Shown: positions 8,688 to 18,833, numbered from the stretch's first letter. The stretch: 27,826 nt of DNA from Folioceros fuciformis (GCA_049999805.1 JBNGIO010005745.1:40809-68634), one strand, 5' to 3'. Notes: generated by a model not told the origin, from the sequence alone. Numbers and translations: made by a program.

Positions 8688-10718
8688 TCACCCATGATTG
8701 GTCTTCACTGATGAGTGTAGGTAAAGTTGTGGTACAGAAGCCCTGGCTTGAGCTATGGCCTCTGAGAGGGTCTCATCGGGCTCCACGTACAGCTTGGCGT
8801 ACTTGGGGTTCCTGTGCTGGTCCGGGAAGCTGGAGACATTCCAGGTCTCGGTGCAAAGGCGTAATTTTCTGGAAAACGCTCCTCTGAAGTGATGCACTCT
8901 CACCACGGATGCATTGAGATGCAACTCGGCTTTCATAGGCGTCACAGGATGGTGGACGGCCGCCGCGGTTACCTTGAGCGGGTCCAAGGCCATTTTGCGG
9001 CGGCCCCATTGCCCAGGACACAGCCACGAAGAGTACTCTTCGGGTTTCCTGTTCAAACATGCCACAAGAGTGCCGTCAACCATCTTCCTCAGTTGTCCTG
9101 CTCAAGAGAGTGCGTCACAATTGTCGTGCTCATTGGAAAGCCCTGGCTGAAGTAAGTTCAAGCCCTTACTTGCATTCAGGTCCAGGTTGTTTCTTGAAAA
9201 CCATGCGTTGGATCGGCCATTCATCGGAGCTCCTTTCGGGCCTGCAGTGAGACGTTCCTACCGGCCAGCTTCCCAAGGTAATGCCAGTTGCATTTCCGGG
9301 AAGGTTCTCAAAGATAGCTGACAGCGTGAGGGGTGGTTGCAAGTAGATGAATTCGTCGAAGTCGAAGAAGAAAGCCCAGTTGGCAAGGAAGCGACTTCGA
9401 TGAAGGCAATCGTTGATGAACAGTACCTGCAGACAGGCCCACCAAGAACACTCGGTGACAGGTGCAAACATAACCAGCAAAGGCAAGTAATGCCGACACT
9501 CGGGCCCGTGCTCGTAGAGAAAATATATCAAAGAAGCTCAGCCTGGTTGAGTACTCGTGCAAGTCGAGCGGTACCTGGGAGTGGTACCAACTGGGATACA
9601 AGTGCTCGTCAGTCACGTTGGTGATCGTCAGAAATCCTCCTGACATATATGGCTCCAAGAGCCTCAGACCCTCCTCTGTGAGGCCTCCCACATTGTAGAA
9701 AAAGAAGTGAGCCCTCCCTTCCATGAGGTAAAGGTGATACGTGAGCCACTGCTGCAGCAGCTCATGGCTCACATTTCCTGCGATGGGGGCGCTGCAGAAG
9801 GAATACTTGAACGGGGGAGGCCCTGCCGCGCGACCAGCGAAGCTGCTGTTCGCTTCTTCTTGCAGCGCAAGCACCTCCTGAACCTGACCGCATAGCAAGC
9901 AGAGAGGGTGCAGTAAGTGGTACAGCCAACTTCAACATATCTATCTGTGCACCAGACTAAGTACTTCTCCAATCCACATTGCTTGGCCACACAAGTTGCG
10001 ATTGTGGATTGGCAATCGAGCTTGCTGTGATATCAGCGAATTGTACATACCGCTCCGGCAGGGGGGGCGGAGGATACGGACAAATAGAGCCGGCCTCCGA
10101 GAGAATCATCTCCAACCTGCTGACGAAAATTGCATCCCACCACCAGTACGCCATAGGCAACATCGTGCTCGTCGTACTTGATGTGGCGCAGCTCAGCGGT
10201 GGTCGTGATGTTGGAACCGTCGTGCGATTCATCGCCAGGACGCCAAACGCAGTCGTAGATGGGCTTGTCAAACCTATTCGCAATCCGCGAATACAGCCCA
10301 ATGACAAAGAAGGAGGCGAGGGATTCCCTGAAGGAGCACAGATCGACCGGAATCGGTCAGCCCGTGCCCGTCGCTTGCACGTACACGTGTAGTAGTAGCA
10401 CAGCAGCAGGGGAGGAGTGAGGACGTACAGCTCTCACCTGTAGGCGCTGTAGCGCACGAAATAGTAATGCGGCTGGCCCAGGGACATCAGCTGCCTTTGC
10501 TCAGGAAGCCTCAGACCGGGAGCATCAATCACGGGGTCGTGGGCAAGAAGCGCAGCGCTCGGCTGCGGCAATTCGAAGCCCAGGAACAGAGCCGCGACGG
10601 CATCGGTGAAGCGCACCGGGTGGGGCTGCTGGTACAGCCCCAACAATGCTGCCGAGACTTGCAGTGCCGCAACCACGACCGTGACCCTCACCACCTGCTG
10701 CATCCTGCCGCTCGTCAT
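8688..10718 (-). CDS. GT92 (DUF23) glycosyltransferase, galactan-synthase-like, five exons
   Basis: The product is a predicted Golgi type II membrane glycosyltransferase of family GT92, which includes the plant beta-1,4-galactan synthases (GALS). My exon model (minus strand) is 10718-10438, 10327-10051, 9883-9575, 9426-9170 and 9048-8688. The first four donors read GTGAGA, GTATGT, GTACCG and GTAAGG, every acceptor is AG, and all phases agree, giving 494 residues, close to the GALS length. Residues 6-30 are a hydrophobic signal anchor. Family features include FVRYSAYRESLASFF, IYDCVWRPGD, HLYLMEGRAHFFFYNVGG, VLFINDCLHR and WAFFFDFDEFIYL; DFD (311-313) is the expected nucleotide-sugar/metal-binding motif. 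HHFRG near the C-terminus is also family-like. The last acceptor (at 9048) is the least certain join. Galactan as product is inferred; other plant DUF23 proteins are equally possible. Confidence 0.85.
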
Positions 10719-11090
10719 GGTATGCGAGGTGCCCCAGAATTGTGCTCCACACCTCGACGCTTCAGTCCGTGGGAGGTACCGGACCCGGTTGTTCTCCGCA
10801 GGCCTGACCCGGTGCCAGCAGCTGGACACTCAGATTCCAAGGGCACGGAAACTCGTCTTTCGCCCGTCCTTGGTTGCAATCATGTGGCCGACAGCTGGCC
10901 AGCACTGCGATGACAGCTTTTCAAGTGTTGAAGTGTTGCTTGTGAGAGCGTAGGCACAGCCAGGGGAGGAGAGGGAGGAGCCACTGTAGCATCACCTCGC
11001 CTTCCTTTCGATCTTCCCAGGTCAACCAAAGGAACTTTGTGAAGCTCGCCTAAGACAGCAAAAATTTCCTCTCCGGCCGCTGCCCGCCTC

Positions 11091-11137
11091 TCTTATATAT
11101 ATGTCTGTATATGACGCTTGCACCGTGTCACCACGTG
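11091..11137 (-). promoter_or_regulatory. Candidate TATA box and G-box for the GT92 gene
   Basis: Read on the minus strand, a TATATATAAGA element lies at 11101-11091, about 375 bp upstream of the GT92 start codon. A palindromic CACGTG (11132-11137) lies about 30 bp further upstream. The spacing suits a plant core promoter with a bZIP/bHLH G-box. The assignment rests on position and motif only. Confidence 0.4.
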
Positions 11138-11168
11138 ATTTACGACTACATCGTACGATAGGAGAAGC

Positions 11169-11206
11169 GACGCCCACGCCCACGCCCACGGCGACGCCGA
11201 CACCCA
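11169..11206. repeat. Short CCCACG-type repeat
   Basis: A cgcccac/cgacgcc-type run contains three clear units of cgccca followed by degenerate units. It lies in the putative promoter region of the GT92 gene. Confidence 0.7.
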
Positions 11207-11342
11207 CCAAGTGCGCTGCTCTGTTTTGTTTGCCAAACCGTTTTGTACATTTTAACAACAGTACCATACTTCATCAAGCGACTAACGTACTGTGCTGTAC
11301 ATTTAAGTCACACTGACAAATGATTTGCGTATTTATTTGGCA

Positions 11343-11388
11343 CATGCTCATGCTCATGCTCATGCTCATGCTCATGCTCATGCTCATG
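11343..11388. repeat. Hexanucleotide microsatellite (CATGCT)7
   Basis: Seven perfect copies of catgct are followed by a partial eighth. On the minus strand one frame would read as alternating His-Glu; this looks like a by-product of the repeat rather than a protein feature. Confidence 0.97.
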
Positions 11389-13719
11389 GCCCTTTCCTAG
11401 CTTGTTGTCTTTTCCTTTGGTCACCACCTTCAGACAATGGTCCCTTAATCTGAACTTGACAAGAGAAGAGGGAGCTATGGAAACTAAGGCTCCAACGTAC
11501 AGTATAGCCTTCGAAAACGCAGAGGACTGTGACGGAAACCAAGGTACCCATGTCCGAAGGAACTGTGAGACAGGGCCCCAGGGGCCCTCTCGTGTGCAGG
11601 AGCTTCTGGATTCCTTGCTGCCAAGCGTGTCACTCGACTCGCTACTGTGTTGTGTTGGAGAAAGCAAGGCTTGTATACGGTAAGGATGGGGTCTGCCGTC
11701 TGACACTGGATTCCCTTTTATTGCTGCGAGCTGTGAGACCGGTGGTGATTTCACGAGAATTTCGAAGGAGACTGCCGGGACCATGCTTGGGCTGCTGGCT
11801 TTGCGCCTGCTGCAATGCTGTGGACAGTGCGGCTAACCGTCAGGCACTTGTCAGGCTCGAGCACAATTCCTCTCGCTGGTTGTGTGTCTTGGAGAACTTT
11901 CCACGGCCTGCTAGTAAAACTACAATTATTTGTATTGTTAAGGCCGTTCCTTGACAGACACAACTGGCCCGCCCTTGCCCAGTACTGAATCGGACCTCCT
12001 CGGCCTCGGGGCGCGCACCAACGACAAAGTGGAGGAAAGCAAGGATCTTTGTTTGCGCGGGGACGATGCACAATACATGCAAGACAACCTCATATACACA
12101 CAGAGAGTCATGCAAACCACGTGCATACATACCACGTGGATGGGCTGCCTGCCCCAAGCATGAAGCTTCCAAGCGTGGCTAAAAAGGCTTTAACAAGAAT
12201 TGCTCGCTCCATTTGAGCCACGAATAGATCAGATGTAATACACAACCACACTCATACATTCCATACCCATAGCCAGGAAGTGCAGGCCAGATCCATTTTT
12301 ACTAACGTAACGTTCAAGCGATCCTCCATGGATCCACGTGCTTGCCAGTTCGGCACTGTTGCACTGTGTAGCAGTGTGAACCATTCCGTTTAAATCTGGA
12401 TTTCAGAGATGTATGCGCCACGAAGCCTGCAGAAATCAGTTCGCGATCGGTCAAAATCGATCAAAGGGCAGGCCTGGGCTTCTCATGTGCATTCCAGTCC
12501 CGTGTCAGCGCTCCAAACTCCCATCCTGGAAGGCTTCGTGCAGAACAGGTGAAAGTTGATCCGACCACAGCTTTCAATCCAGACTGATGAGTCTGGAAGC
12601 CCAGTTGGGCAGCTTACAATCCAGTGCGTCGCCTTGCCAGTCGCAGCAACGTGGTTTTCGCTCTCCTCACACACACAGGCCTCCACGGGTTAGCCTTCCG
12701 AAACCGCCGGTTACAATCCTCCGCTCACTTGCCGCCAAACAAGTTGTGCGCAATGCGCTTGGGCTTTGCCTCGTACACGCACCTCCCCGAGTTGCTGCCG
12801 TCCCCCGCATCAGAAACGTTGGATCCCTGCACAGCCACAGCGTATCCACAGAAAACACTCGACCCAGCCTGAGAACCTGAAGTGTACCTGAAGCAACGCA
12901 TCTGCTGCGGGACCCTGCAGATGGGAGCCGGCAATATGCAGCCCGGCGGGCTCTTGCTCGGACTTGACGGCAGCCGAGCGCAGCGACGTCATGAATAGCC
13001 TGCTTTCTGTGGCCAGAATCCTGCACGTGGCTGTATCGCCTGACATCCCGAGGGCTCACCCAGCATCAGCGCTGCAACGGAGATAATTGCCGAGTAGCGA
13101 AGGCACGACGCACGCGCTGTGTGCATTTGCCATTGCTCGCTTGTTCGTCACGGGGAGATGCTATCCATCACCCAAGCTGTCTAGCGCTGTGGATTTCTGT
13201 CGCATCGGAACTCCATCCCTCCATTCCGCAGTATGAATTACCTCAGATCTTGGGACCGGGGAATTGCCAGTTTCTACTCTCCATCATCGGTATCACAAGG
13301 ATCATTGGTATTACAAGGATCATTGGCAAACTTCATTCAATGGCCACTTCAGCCTTCGAGAAAGCACACCAGCGAACAGGCAGTGACTGACCGCTGCACA
13401 GTCCCTTCAGTGTAGTCACAGGTTGGCTTTGCCCTGCCCTTCATCACTGAGTTCCTTGAGAGTTTAAGGACGACTTGAACATATTTTACGAACCCGTCCA
13501 CAGAACGATGGGTTTTTGATAGCTTGAGGAATCCTGCTACTCTGACCAGGATGACGATAAGCGGCATTTTGAAAAGACAGGCACGCATCGGACCACATGC
13601 ACGAGTGCAACGACAGTGAACAGACCGATACCAGTCCACAGTCACCACAGTCACTTGTACAGGTATGTGTAATTGATTACACAAGCGTTGGAACACGCTT
13701 CACATGGTTCATTTGACAC

Positions 13720-15783
13720 TCAGTGGGTAGCAGCATCGTGGTAATCAGACATGAAAGAAATCATTATCACCAACAAGATAAATCCAAGGATCACAAAATT
13801 AAAGGAGCTGAACCTCCGTGGATCATCCTGGTCACATCGCCCAACTTCCTCCTCCTCTTGCGTTGGCTCTATGCTGCGGCTCTGGCCTTCCATGCAGGTG
13901 GAAGCAGTGGAGCAGATTGTGCAGCAGCAACTCCCACCCACCAGCAGAGGGACTCGATCCACCCCACCCAAGCGTTCTCCAAGAAGGCTCAGATAATTGT
14001 CGCCTTCCATGTGTATCTTTCGACGGGTTACTGGCTTCAGCACCTGGTGTGCCAGGAACAAGAACCTTGTTACAGTTGGTCTTCCTTAGGAGGAATGCAT
14101 TTGATGAAAGGCGGGAACAGCACCTGGATCACTGCGTTGGCAATCACTCTGACAACGGCTGGAAGATTGATGACAAACAGAGTTGCGAGCCGAGTGGGAT
14201 AATGCTCTTGCACAAGAAGAGAGCAAGACTTCATCATGCCCCCGGGAAACCCTATAGCATGTGTTCCGTCGCAATCCATTATGACAGTTACCCTGGGATC
14301 GCTTTTATGGAGAAGATGCAAGATTCCGTATTCCACCTGAGAAACTGGGAACAGTAAAGGCGAGGGTCTGTTAGACGGCTTCACACCATAATGCAACCTA
14401 TCAGAACGCCTGGAACCCGAAAACATCCACTAGCGATCTTTCTCAAGGAAGAAGAACCCCAAAAATCAGAACCCATCACTAACATCTCCAATGGAAAGGA
14501 GACCCGGAATACAGGACAGACAAGATACAGGCACAACAGAAAAATACCCACTGCCTGGGCAAAGCGAGGACGATCATTCGCACTCAAGGTGGCATATGCC
14601 TGACCAAGCCGAATAACCAACACCGGCCTCAACTCAGAGTCACGGTCATGCCAATACACAAGACTTGACCATGAATCTAACTCCCGGGGTGACAGAAAAT
14701 AATATGTTTCACGCCATATCAAGGTCTTCTTGACAACTTGAGGAAATCGTTCAAGATCGTTGTTTACTGCCACCAAAAACCGCTCCAACTCATCGTCATC
14801 CAACCTGGAAATGTGAACCCTGTTCAGTTGAGAAGGAATACACAGTCCCCCGCATTTGAGACCTAAACCCGGAGCACTCAATCCCAAAAGAGACAACAAA
14901 GCACGAACCTCTCTGTCAGAGCAAATCCCTCCTCCTCTAGGACTTGCTTCAAAGCTTCAAGTTCCTTGGAGCTTTTGTGTTTTACCGAACTGCTCTCCAC
15001 TTCCCTTCCACTGCCATCAGTTTTACCAGGTTCTCGTTAGGAAACCAAAAGTCCTCTTAAAAAACATGAAACACCATGCTTGCCAAAATGCACAGCGAGT
15101 CACAATCTAGGGAGTGCCTCTGCTTGTCACCAGCAAACACAATGGCACGTAGGCATGGTCGTCAACATACAAATGCTTCAAGAAACAACACGACGAGAAC
15201 CCGTGCTTCTACGACCCCGAAAACAAGCTCACGACGATTGCCTCACGCTCCTTCACACATTGGCGGAACATGTTAGCTGAAACACGAGAAAGGCAGTAAA
15301 GAGAACATACCTTTCCTCTGTATGCACGTCCGTGAGATGAGTGACGCGTCGCTGTTCATCATAAGAGCTTGTGAAAGTGGTAGCAATAGAAAGAAAGAGC
15401 ATAGGTTTCGAGAGGCCCTGCAAACAGCAGATCAACGCGCTTTAAGGACAGGTTCCGACACGTCCCAGCAGCACCACACCAGCTCGACACCGGTGTCATC
15501 CTAAGGGCTAACTGTTTTGCAACCAGCAGCGAGTGCGCTTCAGGAGGCACCGCACTCTATGTGCTGAAATATCAAAACCCATCTCATCCTCCACACCACA
15601 AACCTGCGTGCATTGCGTCAAACGTCGCACATGCTGCCATTTCTGCAGCCACTTGAAGGGCAGCGTTTGCAACAACGAAATTCCCTGCAATCCCCACCAC
15701 AGGGGTCGGCACTTAGCATTGGAGCCCCGTCTGAGGGCCTCCAAGGCAACTACCTTTGCAAGAAACAAGAGCGCCTGGTCCAT
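13720..15783 (-). CDS. SEC14-like CRAL-TRIO domain protein with C-terminal membrane segment, five exons
   Basis: This is a predicted phosphatidylinositol/lipid-transfer protein of the plant SEC14-like group. My exon model (minus strand) is 15783-15604, 15351-15311 (only 41 nt), 14804-14548, 14344-14124 and 14043-13720, and the frame closes at 340 residues. Exon 1 gives an N-terminal region containing PLWWGLQGISLLQTLPFKWL. The CRAL-TRIO N-part (LDDDELERFLVAVNNDLERF) is followed by the lipid-binding domain at about 105-265: ELRPVLVIRLG, RFAQAVVSQVEYGILHLL, VTVIMDCDGTHAIGFP, ATLFVINLPAVVRVIANAVI and LKPVTRRKIHMEGDN. A hydrophobic stretch at about 314-332 (FNFVILGFILLVIMISFM) near the C-terminus suggests tail anchoring. 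Exon 3 could instead begin at 14819, adding five residues in the same phase. The donor of intron 4 (GTGCTG) is weak, but the protein runs perfectly across it. The family is firm; ligand and location are inferred. Confidence 0.82.
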
Positions 15784-15793
15784 GGCCGCTCAT
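15713..15793 (-). promoter_or_regulatory. Upstream ORF overlapping the SEC14-like start codon
   Basis: An ATG at 15793, ten bases upstream of the SEC14-like ATG, opens a 26-codon frame that runs through the main start in another frame and stops at 15715-15713. The upstream ATG has a weak context (C at -3), while the main ATG has a strong one (gccATGG). Leaky scanning or translational dampening is therefore possible, provided that the transcript begins upstream of 15793. Confidence 0.45.
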
Positions 15794-16310
15794 CCGCGAG
15801 CGACCACCACTAAGAATCCCATAATTCAGTCTCCCCGTCCAACCCGACACTAAGTGAGCAAGCCAAGCCCCTGGCTCTGGAGATCCACTTAGGTCGAGGC
15901 GAAGAAGCCCCACTCTCTTGAAACTACGAAGGCCTGGTTCCTCCTCGGAATCCTAAACAACCGAGCTGCGACCAACCCGGACTAGCCTGAGCTCCGATCA
16001 TCCTCCGACTATACAGTGCGCAGCCAGTCTCACAATCTGTCCGTCCCACGTGCGCCAGCTAGGGGCCACCACATCAGCAGTCTGCCGACTCACCGTCTCG
16101 TAAAAGCCAGCCTGCAGTTCTCGCCACAGGAGCTCGTTTGAGCCTCTCGCTTGACCTATGTACATACCCTCGTCTACATACGTACAAAAGATACGTGGCC
16201 GGGCCTATCCCCATCGCCGCCAGATGCAGTTTTGCCCCCTTACATACATACATACAGTACAGGACATCAACTTTCAGCCAGGCGCCAGGAAGCACACACC
16301 TTCACTTCAC
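15794..16310. other. Gene-free stretch upstream of the SEC14-like gene
   Basis: This is probably the 5' leader and promoter of the SEC14-like gene. A CACGTG G-box lies near 16048, and there are several tacata/catacata runs near 16150-16260. No TATA box could be assigned with confidence, and no gene is seen on either strand. Confidence 0.4.
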
Positions 16311-16585
16311 TGACAACACTGGCCCTCTTTGTGACATGGAAATGGCTGGAAATAACAGGGCTTCGATGTCGGCAGGCTGTCTGAAATACGGCAGCTGGAG
16401 GTGCTCGTGGTGGGCTTGGATAATTGTTCGAATCCAGTTCTTGACAACACAGTCCTCTTTGTGACATGGAAATGGTTGGAAATGGTTGGAAATGACAGGG
16501 CTTCGATGTCGGCAGGTTGCCTGAAATCCGGCAGCTGGAGGTGCTGAAGGTTGGCTTGGGAGATTGCTCGAATCCAGTTCTTGAC
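16311..16585. repeat. Imperfect tandem repeat of about 131-141 bp, two units
   Basis: Unit 1 (16311-16441) and unit 2 (16442-about 16582) share nearly all their sequence, from tgacaacac through ctctttgtgacatggaaatgg, gggcttcgatgtcggcagg and cggcagctggaggtgct to gaatccagttcttgac. Unit 2 carries an extra ggaaatggtt. A third, more diverged copy of the core lies at about 19332-19373. On the minus strand the core reads (D/Y)FRQPADIEA after QLP. Neither frame continues through both units, because the period is not a multiple of three. Confidence 0.85.
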
Positions 16586-17013
16586 ATGGCCTAAACTTCT
16601 GGCAGGAAGAACAATCTTTTGATTCCGTTATCATCCGAAACGCTTTATCACCAAACCAGTAATGCAGAGGTACAATCGCCTCACAGCACGGACGAAGAAA
16701 CAGAGCCTTTTCATCCACTACCGAGATCTCAGTTTCCGGTTCGTTTCCTCTTGTCGAGAAAGGTAGCACAAGAGGTGACACCACATGAGCAAACTCGAGG
16801 GATATTCTTGACAGGACCTGGAACAGGTAGAAGCGTTTCTCCTGGTTTCGACGTCAACTGGGTGGTAACTCCATGGACAATCTTACCTAACTGATTCACA
16901 AACCCAAACTTCCAAGATTAATCCGTAAATTTACACGGCTCAGCATTGTGGGCTTTCCAGACTCCCACAGCTCCAACGTGAACTCAGAGAACGTGTGATG
17001 GGAGACAACATAT

Positions 17014-17062
17014 ACCCCATATGGTAGAGAAAAAACATGGGACCCCGTCCGTGGTACATATT
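17014..17062 (+). promoter_or_regulatory. Candidate USE and TATA elements of the U2 snRNA gene
   Basis: ACCCCATATGG (17014-17024) matches the plant upstream sequence element RTCCCACATCG at 8 of 11 positions. It lies at -72 to -62 from the U2 start. A weak TATA-like TACATATT (17055-17062) lies at -31 to -24. The 30-bp gap between them is in the range typical of plant RNA polymerase II snRNA genes rather than the closer spacing of polymerase III types. Both elements are imperfect, so this is tentative. Confidence 0.45.
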
Positions 17063-17085
17063 CCAGATTGTTCCCCAACGGAGGT

Positions 17086-17280
17086 ATACCTTTCTCGGCC
17101 TTTTGGCTAAGATCAAGTGTAGTATCTGTTCTTATCAGTTTAATATCTGATACGTGGGTCATCGACCCACATGATATTAATCTAATTTCTTTCAGGGGCA
17201 GTGCCGTACGAGGTAGCTTGCTGTCTCGGACCTGCGCGCGTCGCTTTGGTATTGCACTGTGTCCATCGCCTGGCGCACCC
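17086..17280 (+). ncRNA. U2 spliceosomal snRNA gene, complete
   Basis: U2 snRNA pairs with the intron branch site in the spliceosome. The 5' end is a plant-type ATACCTTTCTCGGCC. It is followed by stem-loop I, the invariant GTGTAGTATCTGTTCT branch-site pairing region, and ATCAGTTTAATATCTGAT. Stem II is perfectly paired (GTGGGTC, loop ATC, GACCCAC). Stem III forms fully (CGAGGTAG, loop CTTG, CTGTCTCG, with two wobble pairs). The stem IV loop reads GGTATTGCAC, the U2B'' site, and the gene ends at GGCGCACCC. The length of about 195 nt is normal for plants. There is no poly(A) tail and no target duplication, so it does not look like a retropseudogene. The Sm-site region (AATTTCTTTCAGG, near 17185) has a C inside the U-run. 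The 3' end is placed by analogy and may be off by a few bases. Confidence 0.95.
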
Positions 17281-17479
17281 CACCCACCCGAATGAAACAA
17301 TGAAGGACGCTCTCTCCATAACTGGGGCGTACTCCACCCACGCTAAGAAACAAAAAATACTAATAGTAGAGGGAATGACCAGTAGGTTTTCGGTGAACAC
17401 TTCGAACAAACCTATTATGGAATGCTCTTCCTTCCCTTCGCACCAATTGTTAAATGCATGCAAGTGACGATGAGGATAC

Positions 17480-18250
17480 GGAGCCGAGGGCTTGGAAGAG
17501 GACACGATGGATTTTGGGTTAGAAAGGAGCTCATACGTCTTGGGATTCCTTCCCCCGGAGAATTTGCTGGAAATTCTCTTGGAGCTGAAGATGGAAGGCG
17601 AAGCGGATGATCACCGTGGATGGTGCAACCTGTTGGGTGATGCAACGAGGAACCATAAACTCCGCTTGTGCAGGCACGTGGTGGGTTACAATATTCCAGA
17701 CAGTTGGTGGCATCTCATTTGCCAAGGTGCGCACAGGCTTTTCTGCAGCAATTTGTACCATTCAAGCCAACAAGTGATAACGTTGCTTGGAAAGGACGAC
17801 AAGTGTTCGTTCATCCAAACAGCCAAGGACATTCTGAAAGAAGCTCTGGCCAGGTTTCCAGTTCAGTTGGTTGGGTAGAACCTCGGACAGGAAGAAGCAC
17901 CCCACAGTGTCCAGAACGCTGCCGGCATCAAGCATTCATGCTTGAGCACTGGAGAAGCACAAACTTATCCACCACCTCCCCTTTACACATGAGATGTTCC
18001 ACGATCCAGAGCTTCCCAAAGACAGGCCGCAGAAAACAACAACAAAGCAACAGGCTTCAGACAATGCGATCTACCAAAAGCCAACAAGTGCCTAGACTTG
18101 GTACGAAGCCTTCAGCATTTCCATGCCCTCTGTCCGGCTGCCACCAGAGTAGACCATGTAAGGCTTGAAGTCCTTTTCAGATATAGCAATGCTTTTTCAA
18201 GAAAAGGTGACCTACACCAACGCTTAGCAAGTTTCCGAAGGCAGGGGAAG
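17480..18250. pseudogene. Degenerate copy A of an unidentified duplicated sequence
   Basis: Blocks here align with blocks at 20080-21010 in the same order. Examples on the + strand are CRHVVGYNIPDSWWHLICQG against CQHVVGYDILDTTWSLVCQG, then a gaacctcggacaggaagaag-type block against gaacctcagaccggagggaa, then cttggtacgaagccttcagc against ctcggtacgcgcgcccccttc. The minus strand is similar too (MVYSGGSRTEGMEMLKA against MVFSASLTKGVDMLKG). Over the best 30 codons the differences fall almost evenly on all codon positions, so neither strand shows coding constraint. A + frame of 128 codons (17495-17878) exists but is not matched by an intact frame in copy B. I do not recognise the family. Confidence 0.5.
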
Positions 18251-18833
18251 GATGACAAAGACACCCTGCACGCCTGAGAGGGGAACAAACAAGCCAGCCC
18301 TAAGCCACAAGCAGAACACACACAACCAAGCCAGCTACTTCATCTCCTCCACCCATCCGTGCTCTGGCAAGGAACAGATGCATCGAGTGCACATGACACG
18401 GAGTAAGGTCGCCAGGAGCTCGGGCCAAGGCTGGGTGCAGATCGACCAGCCCTCCGCCATTGTTCGCTGTGCACATAGCTGAAACGTGAAACAGACCTGA
18501 ACTAACTGAACATTATCAAGAAACGTATGTGCAACCTATTTAGACCTAACGCCCGCCGCTTAGCCCCTTTGCATATGACCGACAGAATGGCCTACCTATC
18601 CGCCGAGCCTGCATCCAAAAAAAAAAACAAAACAAAAAGAGACTTTATTATTCGTGAAATTTTGAATTTTCTGGCACATTAGGCCGTGGAAATGGCATCA
18701 TGTACCCGGGTTTGACAATCTGAAATGGCTCTCTTTCGCGCCAGAACTGGGAACTTCAAGGACACCGAGCCGAACTCCCACGTGTTTTCTGACCGTCTGT
18801 CCGTTCGACGGATGGGAGGATCGCAACGGAGGG
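18251..18833. other. Gene-free stretch between copy A and copy B
   Basis: No supportable gene is seen. It contains an A-rich run (aaaaaaaaaacaaaacaaaaag near 18617-18640) that could be a relic poly(A) tail or simple sequence. No retroelement could be tied to it. Confidence 0.35.

Larger units (their letters stand above)
10830..13719. other. Intergenic stretch between the GT92 and SEC14-like genes
   Basis: Apart from the promoter motifs and microsatellites listed separately, I see no gene that I can support. A minus-strand frame at 12934-12725 (for example CFRYTSGSQAGSSVFCGYAV and ending AKPKRIAHNLFGGK) has a coding-like composition. It could be a last exon of an unrecognised gene, but no matching upstream exon was found. 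A 14-bp tandem duplication (ggtatcacaaggatcatt / ggtattacaaggatcatt) occurs near 13289-13325. Confidence 0.4.

Noticed and set aside
11308-11784. 158-codon minus-strand frame containing an alternating His-Glu run
   Set aside because: The run is simply the translation of the CATGCT microsatellite. The rest has no domain, and the opposite strand has overlapping frames of similar length.
16410-16440. ttcgaatcc words that resemble a tRNA T-loop
   Set aside because: No acceptor, D or anticodon stem surrounds them; they are part of the 131-bp repeat.
16896-17300. 134-codon minus-strand frame
   Set aside because: It runs antisense through the U2 snRNA gene, so that part cannot be a real protein. 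The part below 17085 has no partner.
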